Source: Christensenella sp. UBA1224 (GTDB lineage Bacteria; Bacillota; Clostridia; Christensenellales; Aristaeellaceae). From it: a stretch of 38,758 nucleotides of DNA. This document shows, piece by piece, positions 16,644 through 24,660 of this stretch. The stretch's first letter is position 1. Every line of letters begins with the position of its first letter. Below the pieces are notes generated by a model that saw only the letters and a program-made list of their open reading frames with translations, ran no database searches and was not told where the DNA came from. The stretch spans positions 6,418-45,175 of the forward strand of contig DBXA01000185.1 of NCBI GenBank assembly GCA_002309235.1. The letters are read 5' to 3'. The position numbers and the translations under genes are program-made.

Positions 16644-17522
16644 ATGAAGATCGGTTTTATAGGACTTGGCATTATGGGAAAACCAATGGCATTGAATCTG
16701 ATCAAAGGCGGTCACGAGCTTTGTGTTTATGATGTTGTCAAGGAGCGAGTAGAGGAAGTTGCCTCTGCCGGTGCGAAAGCCGCATGTTCAATCGCAGAAG
16801 CTGTAAAGGATGCGGAGTTTGTCGTCACGATGCTCCCGAACTCCCCACACGTAAAGGAAGTCGTTTGCGGGGAAGGCGGTGTCCTGTCAGCGGCTAAACC
16901 GGGGACGATCCTGATCGACATGAGCTCTATCGCTCCGGCGGCTTCACAGGAAGTTGCAGCGAAATGTGCTGAAAAAGGCGTAAAGATGCTGGAAGCGCCT
17001 GTCAGCGGAGGCGAGCCGAAGGCGATCGATGGGACGGTTTCATTCATGTGCGGCGGTGAGGAAGAGGTGTTTGAAAAGTGCAGGCCGATCCTTGCCCTGA
17101 TGGGGAAGGATATCGTTCTGTGCGGGCCGAGCGGAGCAGGAAATACCGTAAAACTGGCAAACCAGATCATCGTTGCAGTCAATATCGCAGCTGTCGCAGA
17201 AGCTTTCATGCTGGCGCGCCAGGCGGGTGTCGAGCCACAGACTGTGTTTGAAGCGATACGCGGCGGCCTTGCGGGAAGCACTGTTCTGAACGCAAAGGGC
17301 TCTATGATGATCGCTCAAAATGTGAATCCTGGTTTTAAGATCGATCTGCACATCAAGGATCTGAACAATGTAGTAGATACTGCGCACCGAAACGGTACGC
17401 CTATTCCCATGACGAGCGTCGTGATGGACATGCTCCAGAACCTGCACCTGCGCGGTATGGGTGGCTGCGATCACAGCGCCATCGCGAAGTATTATGAGTA
17501 TCTGACGGGTGTTAAGATCTGA
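16644..17522 (+). CDS. GarR-like 2-hydroxy-3-oxopropionate (tartronate semialdehyde) reductase
   Basis: A 292-residue beta-hydroxyacid dehydrogenase. It tracks E. coli GarR closely: GFIGLGIMGKPM nucleotide loop, TMLPNSPHVKEV, the substrate motif APVSGGEPKAIDG (Ser121-Gly122-Gly123), catalytic Lys170 in KLANQIIVA, and AIRGGLAGSTVL. GarR reduces tartronate semialdehyde to D-glycerate with NAD(P)H, so this gene probably closes the half 1 pathway at the C3 level. A related activity such as 3-hydroxyisobutyrate or L-threonate oxidation is possible. The ribosome-binding site AAGGAGGG is strong, and a terminator follows 55 bp after the stop. Confidence 0.88.
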   Translation: MKIGFIGLGIMGKPMALNLIKGGHELCVYDVVKERVEEVASAGAKAACSIAEAVKDAEFVVTMLPNSPHVKEVVCGEGGVLSAAKPGTILIDMSSIAPAASQEVAAKCAEKGVKMLEAPVSGGEPKAIDGTVSFMCGGEEEVFEKCRPILALMGKDIVLCGPSGAGNTVKLANQIIVAVNIAAVAEAFMLARQAGVEPQTVFEAIRGGLAGSTVLNAKGSMMIAQNVNPGFKIDLHIKDLNNVVDTAHRNGTPIPMTSVVMDMLQNLHLRGMGGCDHSAIAKYYEYLTGVKI

Positions 17523-17577
17523 TCTTTTCTATTATTGGGATTCGTTCCATGTGCTTTTTCAAAAGAACAAATAAAAG

Positions 17578-17611
17578 GAATAGCCTACTTCACAGCAGGC
17601 TATTCTTTTTT
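17578..17611. terminator. Bidirectional intrinsic terminator between convergent genes
   Basis: GAATAGCCTAC (17578-17588) pairs with GCAGGCTATTC (17595-17605) with one mismatch, followed by six T on the plus strand and CCTTTTATTT on the minus strand. It ends the GH5-pdxA-SDR-garR operon and the convergent glycosidase-like gene. Confidence 0.85.
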
Positions 17612-17635
17612 CCAAGAAAATATGGTTTGAGGTTG

Positions 17636-18928
17636 TCAGTGATTAGGAAGGACCTTCCAGATCTTCATGGATCCGGGCGACAGCCAGTTTCCCGCATAAT
17701 GCGGTTCATGCCACCATCCCGCCTTTATTCCTTCTCCGGCAGGTGTAGTTCCCATGTGATATTCTGCTTCAGGGACTTCCTCCCATTGCAATCCGCATAC
17801 ATCGATCACATTAAGCCCCTTGCGGAAATACAGATAGCACTGATTCGCTTCGGTTTGCGAATTGTTTGTGATCGAGTAATAGAGAGTGCCGTCCTGATGC
17901 CGGAATCTGGAGACGATCGCTTCATGTGCGGCTTCGACGTAGATGAGGTTTTCGTCTTCTTCTTCACAGAACAAGGGGTAGTTTGCAAATGATTTCTTTG
18001 CATGCCATACCTTTTCGAGTTTGAGCTTTGGTATGAGACTGCCATATGTCTTGTGGAAGGTGCGGTTGATGCGGGCAACCTTTTCGAATTGGCTGGAGCG
18101 TTCATAATGTTCGTCGATGGGGGCAAGCCCATAACGGCCTGTCATACGGCGATTATAGAAGAAATAGCCCATTATCCCATCTGCACCATGTGCAATGGAA
18201 GTGTACAGCTGCCAGCGAAAATCGTTTTCTGTGACTTCGCGATAGCGGAAATGCCCTGTCATGAGAACTGTGTTGAGGAAAGGTACACCTGTTCGCAGGG
18301 ACATATCACGGAATACCTCAAGGTTATGGAAGTATTCTGTAAGCCCCTCTCCATCCGGGAGCAGTTGTGTATAGCAGTCATATCCGGTAAGGCCAAGATG
18401 CGCATCGTTAACGATATCAGTCAAGACATCTTGATACTTCTTGCCGCCCTGACCGAGGCGTTCAGGTCCCCAACCGAAGCTCCAGGGGGCAAAGTTGACA
18501 AACATCTTCTTTTCTGGAATCACTTCCGAAACGATTTGAGAAACCTTAATGGTGTTTTTTACTTCGATCAATCCCCTCATGCAGCCCGGCTCATCCAATA
18601 TGAAGATGGAGTCTACAGCAGGATGGAGTCCAAAATCATTGCGAAGCTGCAATGCAGCACTTCGTACTCTGTCTTCATCAAAGCGATCTGGGAACCAGGC
18701 TTTCTTGAGCCGCAGATCGTAAAACATTACATGGATATCCCTGCGAGCGGCTTCATCAAGGAGTTCAAACATAGCTTCCCTGCTTCCGGGAAATTCGGAA
18801 TACATTGGTGACATAGCCAATGTCATTCCAGCTTCGTCCCATTCTTGTACAATCTCCCGCGGTCGTTTCCAAATCTCAGGCAGTTCAAATTCACAAAGAT
18901 TCCAGAATCCGATTGGGTACTTTTCCAT
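17636..18928 (-). CDS. Uncharacterised TIM-barrel glycoside-hydrolase-like protein
   Basis: A 430-residue protein I cannot place in a numbered family. It looks like a clan GH-A-type barrel, reminiscent of GH42 or beta-galactosidase trimer barrels. A strand ending SIFILDEP (Asp112-Glu113-Pro114) would supply an acid/base Glu, a later AHGADGIMGYFFYN strand lines the barrel, and the last 100 residues look like a beta-sandwich (LYYSITNNSQ). There is no signal peptide. The ATG at 18928 has GGAGG 7 nt upstream. It lies 14 nt downstream of the AraC-type regulator gene on the same strand, so the two form a regulator-enzyme operon divergent from transporter operon 2. Confidence 0.7.
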   Translation of the reverse strand: MEKYPIGFWNLCEFELPEIWKRPREIVQEWDEAGMTLAMSPMYSEFPGSREAMFELLDEAARRDIHVMFYDLRLKKAWFPDRFDEDRVRSAALQLRNDFGLHPAVDSIFILDEPGCMRGLIEVKNTIKVSQIVSEVIPEKKMFVNFAPWSFGWGPERLGQGGKKYQDVLTDIVNDAHLGLTGYDCYTQLLPDGEGLTEYFHNLEVFRDMSLRTGVPFLNTVLMTGHFRYREVTENDFRWQLYTSIAHGADGIMGYFFYNRRMTGRYGLAPIDEHYERSSQFEKVARINRTFHKTYGSLIPKLKLEKVWHAKKSFANYPLFCEEEDENLIYVEAAHEAIVSRFRHQDGTLYYSITNNSQTEANQCYLYFRKGLNVIDVCGLQWEEVPEAEYHMGTTPAGEGIKAGWWHEPHYAGNWLSPGSMKIWKVLPNH

Positions 18929-18942
18929 AATCAAGCCTCCGT

Positions 18943-20811
18943 TTATTCCTCCTTGTGGGAGTTGAAATTCAGCCTGTACTGGCTGGGTGTAACATTATAG
19001 GTTCTTTTAAAAGCTTTAAGAAACGTGTTTAAAGTTATGTACCCGCATTCGGAACAGATATCGCTGATCTTTTTATCTGTGTTTCTAAGAAGCGAACACG
19101 CATGCTCCATGCGGATCTGTTGGATATATGCGGCTGGTGTTTTGCCGGTAGCATCATGACAAAGTTCGTATACTGACTTTTCGTTGAGCCTTAATGAGTC
19201 CATGATGGTCTGTATATTCAGGTTTTCGTCACTCAGACGATCTCTTATGAAAGTGACGAATTGCTTCTCACGTTCCTCTTCATTCGGATCAGGAAGGTCA
19301 TCCTGTGTCGATCTGCCAATTTGAGGATGATATTCTCTTTCGGCAGCGCGAGAGTTATGCTTTCTATTATATTCTAATTTAGCATCCTGGTATGCGGTGC
19401 TCAGAGTGGAACTTCCGCTGTGTATATCGCTGATACCATACTCTATGTCGGTATCAAGGGTATGATTGACAGAATCGACCAGAGAAGACAGTTTATCTAT
19501 AAGGGAGTCCTTTAGAGATGCAACCGGCAATATGAGGATAAAGGAATTGCCATCCAAAATATGCGGTATAGCTGTTGACAAAAGCCCCTGTGTGAAATGC
19601 TGGCTGATAAGTATATGGAGATAGTTTTCATTGTCAGAGGGAACATTGGTCAGAACACAGTAAAACACGGCATAACTGTCAGGCAGTCCGGGTATAGGTT
19701 CACTCTTTTCGGAAAAAAGACACCTGTCGATGATGGTATCGCGTTGCTGATTCTGTAGGTTTTCAAGAGTACTTTGCACCTCTTGGTACTTGCGGTCTAA
19801 GGTTTCGATCGTTTCATGGATGAAATTAACAGTATCAGGACTTTGGCTGAGCCCGAACTCCAAAAGATGGCTTGCAATCTGTTCCATTGGCAGGGCTGCA
19901 CGCCTTGCGCAATAAACTGAGATCACAACACAAATCAGGAAGGCAAAGATGATATAGATAATGACCGGCTTCAGACTGGTAAAAAGTAAACCCGAGGTAT
20001 CTACTTCAAGCTGCATGGAAAACCCGAATATCGGATCACTGATCTCAAAGAACTTGCCAGATCGGAATTCGCGATCGGCTCTATACTGGTATAGAAGTGC
20101 GCCGTTTTTGTCCAGGACACGCAGAGATGCATTCGAGTTCACGGCAAGATTGAACATTGAAAGCAGCTGTGCTTCATCTATCATCAGGTAAGCATATATA
20201 TTATCCGAAGGAATGGAAGAACCGACGGCAAAGGGAGTACTGATTATATATGCGGTATTGATCGTCTTGTTTGAAAAAACCTTTATTGAACAGCCTGGAA
20301 GTGTAAAGAAACCGGACAGTGAATCAGGTGATCTAAGGCAGTCTGGCAAGGCTTCGCTGGAAAAAACATTCATGGAGAGGTATTGTGCAAGTGAAGTATA
20401 GCATCCAAAATGACTGACAATTACATCGCTGCGAGGAAAATAGATTAAAATATCAGCGTAAAGCCGGTTGGCGGCCGATAAATTCTGGATATAGTAATAA
20501 AAGTTATTAAGTGAAAAGATCGAAGATGGATTGATAGGCGCAGGTGAAAAAATAAACCGACCGGTGGTAGTGTTATTCATAGTCATGAGCATAGTAGACA
20601 TGGTCTGGAGTTCTTTGGAAAGCTGTTCGACTCCGTGGCTTAGGGATGTCTCATACATATCATAAATACGATCTTCGGTGCCGTGATAAATAAATGAGAA
20701 CAGGATAAGTATCGCTAAAACTACCACGACGAGAACGGGCAAGGTATAGCGGATATAATATGACAGCTTTGAAAGGAAGAAGCCATTGGTTTTCTTTGAT
20801 TTAACTATCAT
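18943..20811 (-). CDS. Membrane-anchored AraC-family transcriptional regulator, half 2
   Basis: A 622-residue paralogue of the regulator at 1309-3213. Transmembrane helices are at about 22-41 and 283-301 with an extracytoplasmic sensor between. A cytoplasmic linker and a C-terminal AraC domain follow, including CGYITLNTFLKAFKRTYNVTPSQYR. The sensor regions are much more divergent than the DNA-binding domains, consistent with different ligands but similar operators. The ATG at 20811 has AGGA 8 nt upstream; a longer reading from 20853 lacks a ribosome-binding site. It is divergent from transporter operon 2 and probably activates it. Confidence 0.9.
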   Translation of the reverse strand: MIVKSKKTNGFFLSKLSYYIRYTLPVLVVVVLAILILFSFIYHGTEDRIYDMYETSLSHGVEQLSKELQTMSTMLMTMNNTTTGRFIFSPAPINPSSIFSLNNFYYYIQNLSAANRLYADILIYFPRSDVIVSHFGCYTSLAQYLSMNVFSSEALPDCLRSPDSLSGFFTLPGCSIKVFSNKTINTAYIISTPFAVGSSIPSDNIYAYLMIDEAQLLSMFNLAVNSNASLRVLDKNGALLYQYRADREFRSGKFFEISDPIFGFSMQLEVDTSGLLFTSLKPVIIYIIFAFLICVVISVYCARRAALPMEQIASHLLEFGLSQSPDTVNFIHETIETLDRKYQEVQSTLENLQNQQRDTIIDRCLFSEKSEPIPGLPDSYAVFYCVLTNVPSDNENYLHILISQHFTQGLLSTAIPHILDGNSFILILPVASLKDSLIDKLSSLVDSVNHTLDTDIEYGISDIHSGSSTLSTAYQDAKLEYNRKHNSRAAEREYHPQIGRSTQDDLPDPNEEEREKQFVTFIRDRLSDENLNIQTIMDSLRLNEKSVYELCHDATGKTPAAYIQQIRMEHACSLLRNTDKKISDICSECGYITLNTFLKAFKRTYNVTPSQYRLNFNSHKEE

Positions 20812-20922
20812 AGCAAAAATCCTGTATTTTATTCTGAAGCAGACAAAAAACACTATTAATTATAATGCATGTATACAGTACCATTTTCGGAAAACACAAT
20901 CAAGTTGAAACATGGATTTAAC

Positions 20923-20985
20923 GGAATTTTACACCACATACCACAGGAATTTCCACTTGTGAATTGTTAATTATTGAAGTACAGT
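20923..20985 (+). promoter_or_regulatory. Promoter and putative AraC operator of transporter operon 2
   Basis: GGAATTTTACAC (20923-20934) is identical to the element of operon 1. A related GGAATTTCCAC (20946-20956) lies 23 bp further on and directly abuts a candidate -35, TTGTGA (20957-20962). The -10 is TACAGT (20980-20985) after 17 bp. The start site would fall near 20992, which argues against the ATG at 20990 as a translation start. The rest of 20812-21034 shows no gene; an AT-rich stretch near 20855-20880 probably holds the divergent regulator promoter. Confidence 0.5.
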
Positions 20986-21034
20986 TATTATGAAAGACAG
21001 GCAGGACATGCATATGAGGAAAGAGGTGAGCAGA

Positions 21035-21973
21035 TTGACTTCAGCGAGGTTTCCCCAAAAAAGATCGGGGTGGAAAAAACTTAAAAATTACTGGAGGCTG
21101 TATGCCTTTCTGCTGATTCCGCTTGTATATGTACTCGTATTCTGTTATACACCTATGGCGGGCCTGCAGATTGCTTTTAAGAAATACTCTCCAAGGCTGG
21201 GGATTATGAGAAGCCCATGGGTTGGGTTTACTCAGTTCAGGAAATTTTTTAATTCTTATTATTTTGAAAGAACCTTGGGAAATACCCTGACGCTTTCGAT
21301 TTACAGTATAGTGGCTGGCTTTCCGATTCCCATCATACTGGCGCTCATGTTTAATTGCGTTCGCTTTTCCGCAGGCCGGAAAGCGGCGCAGAACATCATG
21401 TATATGCCGCACTTTATATCCGTTGTGGTTATGGTGGGTATTATTAATCAGGTATTTGGCGCCAGGACAGGACTCTATGGTCAGATTTACAGGTATTTTG
21501 ATCCTAGTGCGACTGTACCTGATCTTCAGCTTTCTGCTAATGCGTTCCGCCATATGTATGTTTGGTCCGGTGTTTGGCAAGGCATGGGCTGGGGCACGGT
21601 TATTTATACAGCGGCTCTTACGGGTGTGGATCCCGCTTTGCATGAGGCTGCTGTTATCGATGGCGCATCCCGTTTGCAGAGGGTGGTCCATGTGGATGTG
21701 CCAACTATCATTCCAACGATAACGATCACTTTGATACTCCGATTCGGCTCGATTATGGGGATAGGTTTTGATAAGGTATACCTTATGCAAAATGATATGA
21801 ACCTTCGTGTGAGTGAGGTCATATCGACGTACACTTATAAAGTAGGATTGACCAGTACGCTGGACTACTCCTATTCTACGGCGATTGGGATGTTCAATTC
21901 TGTTGTAGGATTGATCATGCTTGCACTTATGAATTTTATATCCCGACGAGTGAGCGAAACGAGCCTTTGGTAA
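21035..21973 (+). CDS. ABC transporter permease, LplB/COG4209 type (operon 2)
   Basis: A 312-residue CUT1 permease closely related to the one at 3558. The first helix is in LYAFLLIPLVYVLVFCY and the EAA loop in LHEAAVIDGASRLQRVVHV. The TTG at 21035 is chosen because GAGGTGA, a 7-base match to the anti-Shine-Dalgarno, lies 5 nt upstream. In-frame ATGs at 20990, 21008 and 21014 lack a comparable site, and the first overlaps the predicted transcription start. The alternatives would extend the N-terminus by up to 15 residues. It pairs with the next permease; no ATPase gene is present in the operon. Confidence 0.9.
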   Translation: MTSARFPQKRSGWKKLKNYWRLYAFLLIPLVYVLVFCYTPMAGLQIAFKKYSPRLGIMRSPWVGFTQFRKFFNSYYFERTLGNTLTLSIYSIVAGFPIPIILALMFNCVRFSAGRKAAQNIMYMPHFISVVVMVGIINQVFGARTGLYGQIYRYFDPSATVPDLQLSANAFRHMYVWSGVWQGMGWGTVIYTAALTGVDPALHEAAVIDGASRLQRVVHVDVPTIIPTITITLILRFGSIMGIGFDKVYLMQNDMNLRVSEVISTYTYKVGLTSTLDYSYSTAIGMFNSVVGLIMLALMNFISRRVSETSLW

Positions 21974-21988
21974 AGGAGGGAAGACCGT

Positions 21989-22921
21989 ATGCCGAAAAAA
22001 ATGAGAAAACAGGATAATGAAGCCATCATTCTGGCAACGGATTTCCGTCCGGCAAAAAGGGATAAGGTATTTTATGCAATCAACGGAGCCATACTTATAT
22101 TACTGACGCTGATCGTGTTGATCCCCCTTATCTATATTCTTGCCTGTTCCTTCTCCTCTCCAAGAGCTGTTGCAGGCGGCAAAGTATATCTCTGGCCGGT
22201 CGAATTCAGTGTGGAAGGCTACAGACGTGTTTTTGTCTATCCGAATATATGGGTGAGTTATGGAAATACGATCTTTTATACTATAGTCGGTACGGCTATC
22301 AATGTGGTCGTTACCATTCTATGTGCTTATCCGCTTGCAAGACGGGATCTGCCCTATAAGGGCATCATCATGTTTATCTTTACTTTTACTATGATGTTTT
22401 CAGGAGGAATGATACCAAGCTATATCCTGTTGAAAAACCTGGGAATGACGAATACCCGCTGGGCTATGCTGGTGCCGGGTGCCTTATCTGTTTACAATAT
22501 GATTGTAGCCAGAACGTTTTTGATGAATATCCCTTCTGATCTTTTGGATGCTGCCAGCATTGACGGATGCAATGATACCCAGTATTTTTTCCGCATAGCT
22601 CTTCCATTATCCGGGACGTTGATCTCGATGCTCGTCCTTTTTTATGCAGTTGGACATTGGAACAGCTATTTCAATGCTTTTTTGTACCTGTATGATAAGA
22701 AACTCATGCCTCTACAGATCGTTCTGCGTGAGGTGCTAGTTGCCAATTCCATCAATACAGAATCTATTGCAGATGAAAGCTCTTTTACCGCTATTGTCGG
22801 TATGAGTGAATTGATAAAGCATGCGCTTATCGTTGTATCAAGCGTGCCTATCCTTGTATTGTATCCCTTTCTTAGGAGATATTTTGTAAAGGGTGTTATG
22901 ATCGGCTCCCTGAAAGGCTGA
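21989..22921 (+). CDS. ABC transporter permease, LplC/COG0395 type (operon 2)
   Basis: A 310-residue partner permease with six predicted helices and the EAA-loop segment LLDAASIDGCNDTQYFF, in which the usual Glu of EAA is Asp (DAAS). The C-terminus RYFVKGVMIGSLKG is the same as in the operon 1 protein. AAAGGAGGG precedes the ATG by about 8 nt. It starts 15 nt after the first permease stop, so the pair is translated together. Confidence 0.94.
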   Translation: MPKKMRKQDNEAIILATDFRPAKRDKVFYAINGAILILLTLIVLIPLIYILACSFSSPRAVAGGKVYLWPVEFSVEGYRRVFVYPNIWVSYGNTIFYTIVGTAINVVVTILCAYPLARRDLPYKGIIMFIFTFTMMFSGGMIPSYILLKNLGMTNTRWAMLVPGALSVYNMIVARTFLMNIPSDLLDAASIDGCNDTQYFFRIALPLSGTLISMLVLFYAVGHWNSYFNAFLYLYDKKLMPLQIVLREVLVANSINTESIADESSFTAIVGMSELIKHALIVVSSVPILVLYPFLRRYFVKGVMIGSLKG

Positions 22922-22933
22922 TCCTGGAAAGTG

Positions 22934-22956
22934 ATTTCGGCCGTAAAGGCTGGAAT
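22934..22956 (+). promoter_or_regulatory. Intercistronic hairpin upstream of solute-binding protein gene 2
   Basis: ATTTCGGCC (22934-22942) pairs with GGCTGGAAT (22948-22956), nine pairs including two G-U, around a 5-nt loop. It occupies the same permease-SBP position as the hairpin at 5500-5521 but differs in sequence. No T-run follows, so mRNA stability or processing is more likely than termination. Confidence 0.45.
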
Positions 22957-22986
22957 AAATAATAATCAATTAAGGAGGAACCTAAC

Positions 22987-24567
22987 ATGAAGAAGCTCTT
23001 ATCCCTCGTGTTGGCCGCGCTGATGGTGCTGTCAGTCATAGTGCCTATGGCTGCACTGGCAGATGAGAAAGAGACATTGAGGATTGTAATCCCTCAGGCG
23101 TCTTTGGTATCGGATTACGAGGACAACAAGTTTACCCAGTGGATCGAAGATGAGTGCGGGATTAATCTGGATTTTGTCGTTCTGCCGAACGATAATCCGA
23201 AGGACAAACTGTCTGTTATGGTAGCAGGCGGTGAAGATCTGGGTGATGTGCTATGCATTGGTCTCTCCTCCTCTGAGGCGATGACATTTGCCGATGCGGG
23301 AGCCATTATTCCGATCAATGAATTCTTCGATAAGTACGAAACGAATGTCGAGGCTTATGATGCGGAGACCGGTAAGAGCATACTGGGCCAGATCACGATG
23401 GTCGATGGCAATATCTATGGCATACCGGCGTATCTTGTTTCCATTTCTGATGAGCTTCGGTATCGTGCCTGGATTAACACCAGATGGCTTGAAAATGTTG
23501 GCATGGAATCTCCTACTACAACAGAAGAATTCTATGAAGTACTAAAAGCTTTCAAAGAGAAGGATGCGAACGGCAACGGTGATCCTAACGATGAGATCCC
23601 GATGATCGGCAACTCAAAGGGCTGGTCGACAGATTGCCGCATGTTCCTTACTAATGCGTTTGTTTATGAGGATGGCGGCTTCGGGTACCTGGTGGATGCA
23701 GAAGGCAAAGTAAGCTTCAACTACACGACAGATGAATACCGTGAAGCACTCCGGTACATGAATAAGCTGGTATCGGAAGGATTACTCGCAACTGATACCT
23801 TTACGCTTGAATATGCCCAGTATCAGGAAGTTCTGAACCATGATCCGACCAATGTTGGTGTGTTTACCTTTACTAACCCCATTGCTATGGATCAAAACAT
23901 ACCTGAGAACAAGTATTATCAGTTTGTGCAGCCGCTGGTAGGACCTGAAGGAAAACAGTATGTGACATACAATCCTACCCAACCGTCGCCCACCTGGTTC
24001 ATTACAGCAGATTCCAAGAATCCTGATCTTGCCTTTAAAGTTGGCGATTTCCTGTACAGTGAAGAATCTTACCTGCGCAACCGTGTAGGCGTACAGGGTG
24101 AGGATTGGGAACTGGCCGGCGAGGACATCTATGAGAAAATGGGTTATTCCGACGATATGATCATCTGGAAAGAGATTAACTATCCGTGGGAGAATCTGAG
24201 TAATACCTTCTGGCATCTGGGAGCACCTGCACTTTGCCGTCAGCCCAACTACATGTCCATGTGGAATGGAGACGAGAGCTACTATAACTATCGTCGTTGG
24301 AAGGGCTTGCTCTATTACATGGAGATCATGCCTGAGGAAGGAACCTACGTTCCTACGCTGAACTTTACACCGGAAGAAACGGAAGAGTTGGCAGAGATCC
24401 GTACAGCGATCGATACCTACAGGGCTGAGTGCCGTACGCGCTTCATCCTTGGAGATATGGATCTGGATACGGAGTGGGATGCGTACCTCAATGAATTGAC
24501 CAAGATGAACATTTCCCGCTATACCGAAATTTGTCAGACGGCATATAACAGGTTCCTAGGGAAGTAA
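22987..24567 (+). CDS. Extracellular solute-binding protein, LplA-like (operon 2)
   Basis: A 526-residue secreted binding protein paralogous to the one at 5547. The signal peptide ends at about ALA|DE (residue 25) and again lacks a lipobox cysteine. The calcium-type loop KEKDANGNGDPNDE is conserved, as is the C-terminal RFILGDMDLD. The central ligand region differs (for example TFTNPIAMDQNIP against the operon 1 protein), so the two may recognise different glycans. The ribosome-binding site AAGGAGG is strong, and a 10-bp hairpin follows the stop. Confidence 0.93.
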   Translation: MKKLLSLVLAALMVLSVIVPMAALADEKETLRIVIPQASLVSDYEDNKFTQWIEDECGINLDFVVLPNDNPKDKLSVMVAGGEDLGDVLCIGLSSSEAMTFADAGAIIPINEFFDKYETNVEAYDAETGKSILGQITMVDGNIYGIPAYLVSISDELRYRAWINTRWLENVGMESPTTTEEFYEVLKAFKEKDANGNGDPNDEIPMIGNSKGWSTDCRMFLTNAFVYEDGGFGYLVDAEGKVSFNYTTDEYREALRYMNKLVSEGLLATDTFTLEYAQYQEVLNHDPTNVGVFTFTNPIAMDQNIPENKYYQFVQPLVGPEGKQYVTYNPTQPSPTWFITADSKNPDLAFKVGDFLYSEESYLRNRVGVQGEDWELAGEDIYEKMGYSDDMIIWKEINYPWENLSNTFWHLGAPALCRQPNYMSMWNGDESYYNYRRWKGLLYYMEIMPEEGTYVPTLNFTPEETEELAEIRTAIDTYRAECRTRFILGDMDLDTEWDAYLNELTKMNISRYTEICQTAYNRFLGK

Positions 24568-24579
24568 AAACCACTGTGT

Positions 24580-24604
24580 GCCGCCGCCGTTTTTCGGCGG
24601 CGGC
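24580..24604 (+). terminator. GC-rich hairpin after solute-binding protein gene 2 (leaky terminator)
   Basis: GCCGCCGCCG (24580-24589) and CGGCGGCGGC (24595-24604) form a perfect 10-bp stem with a five-T loop. Only TTCTCC follows, so termination would be weak. It probably protects the 3' end of the transporter mRNA and lowers, without stopping, transcription of the downstream catabolic genes. Confidence 0.6.
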
Positions 24605-24660
24605 TTCTCCGTTGGTTGTTTATTGTAATAGATAGGGATTGGAAAGAAGGTTCAGAGAGA

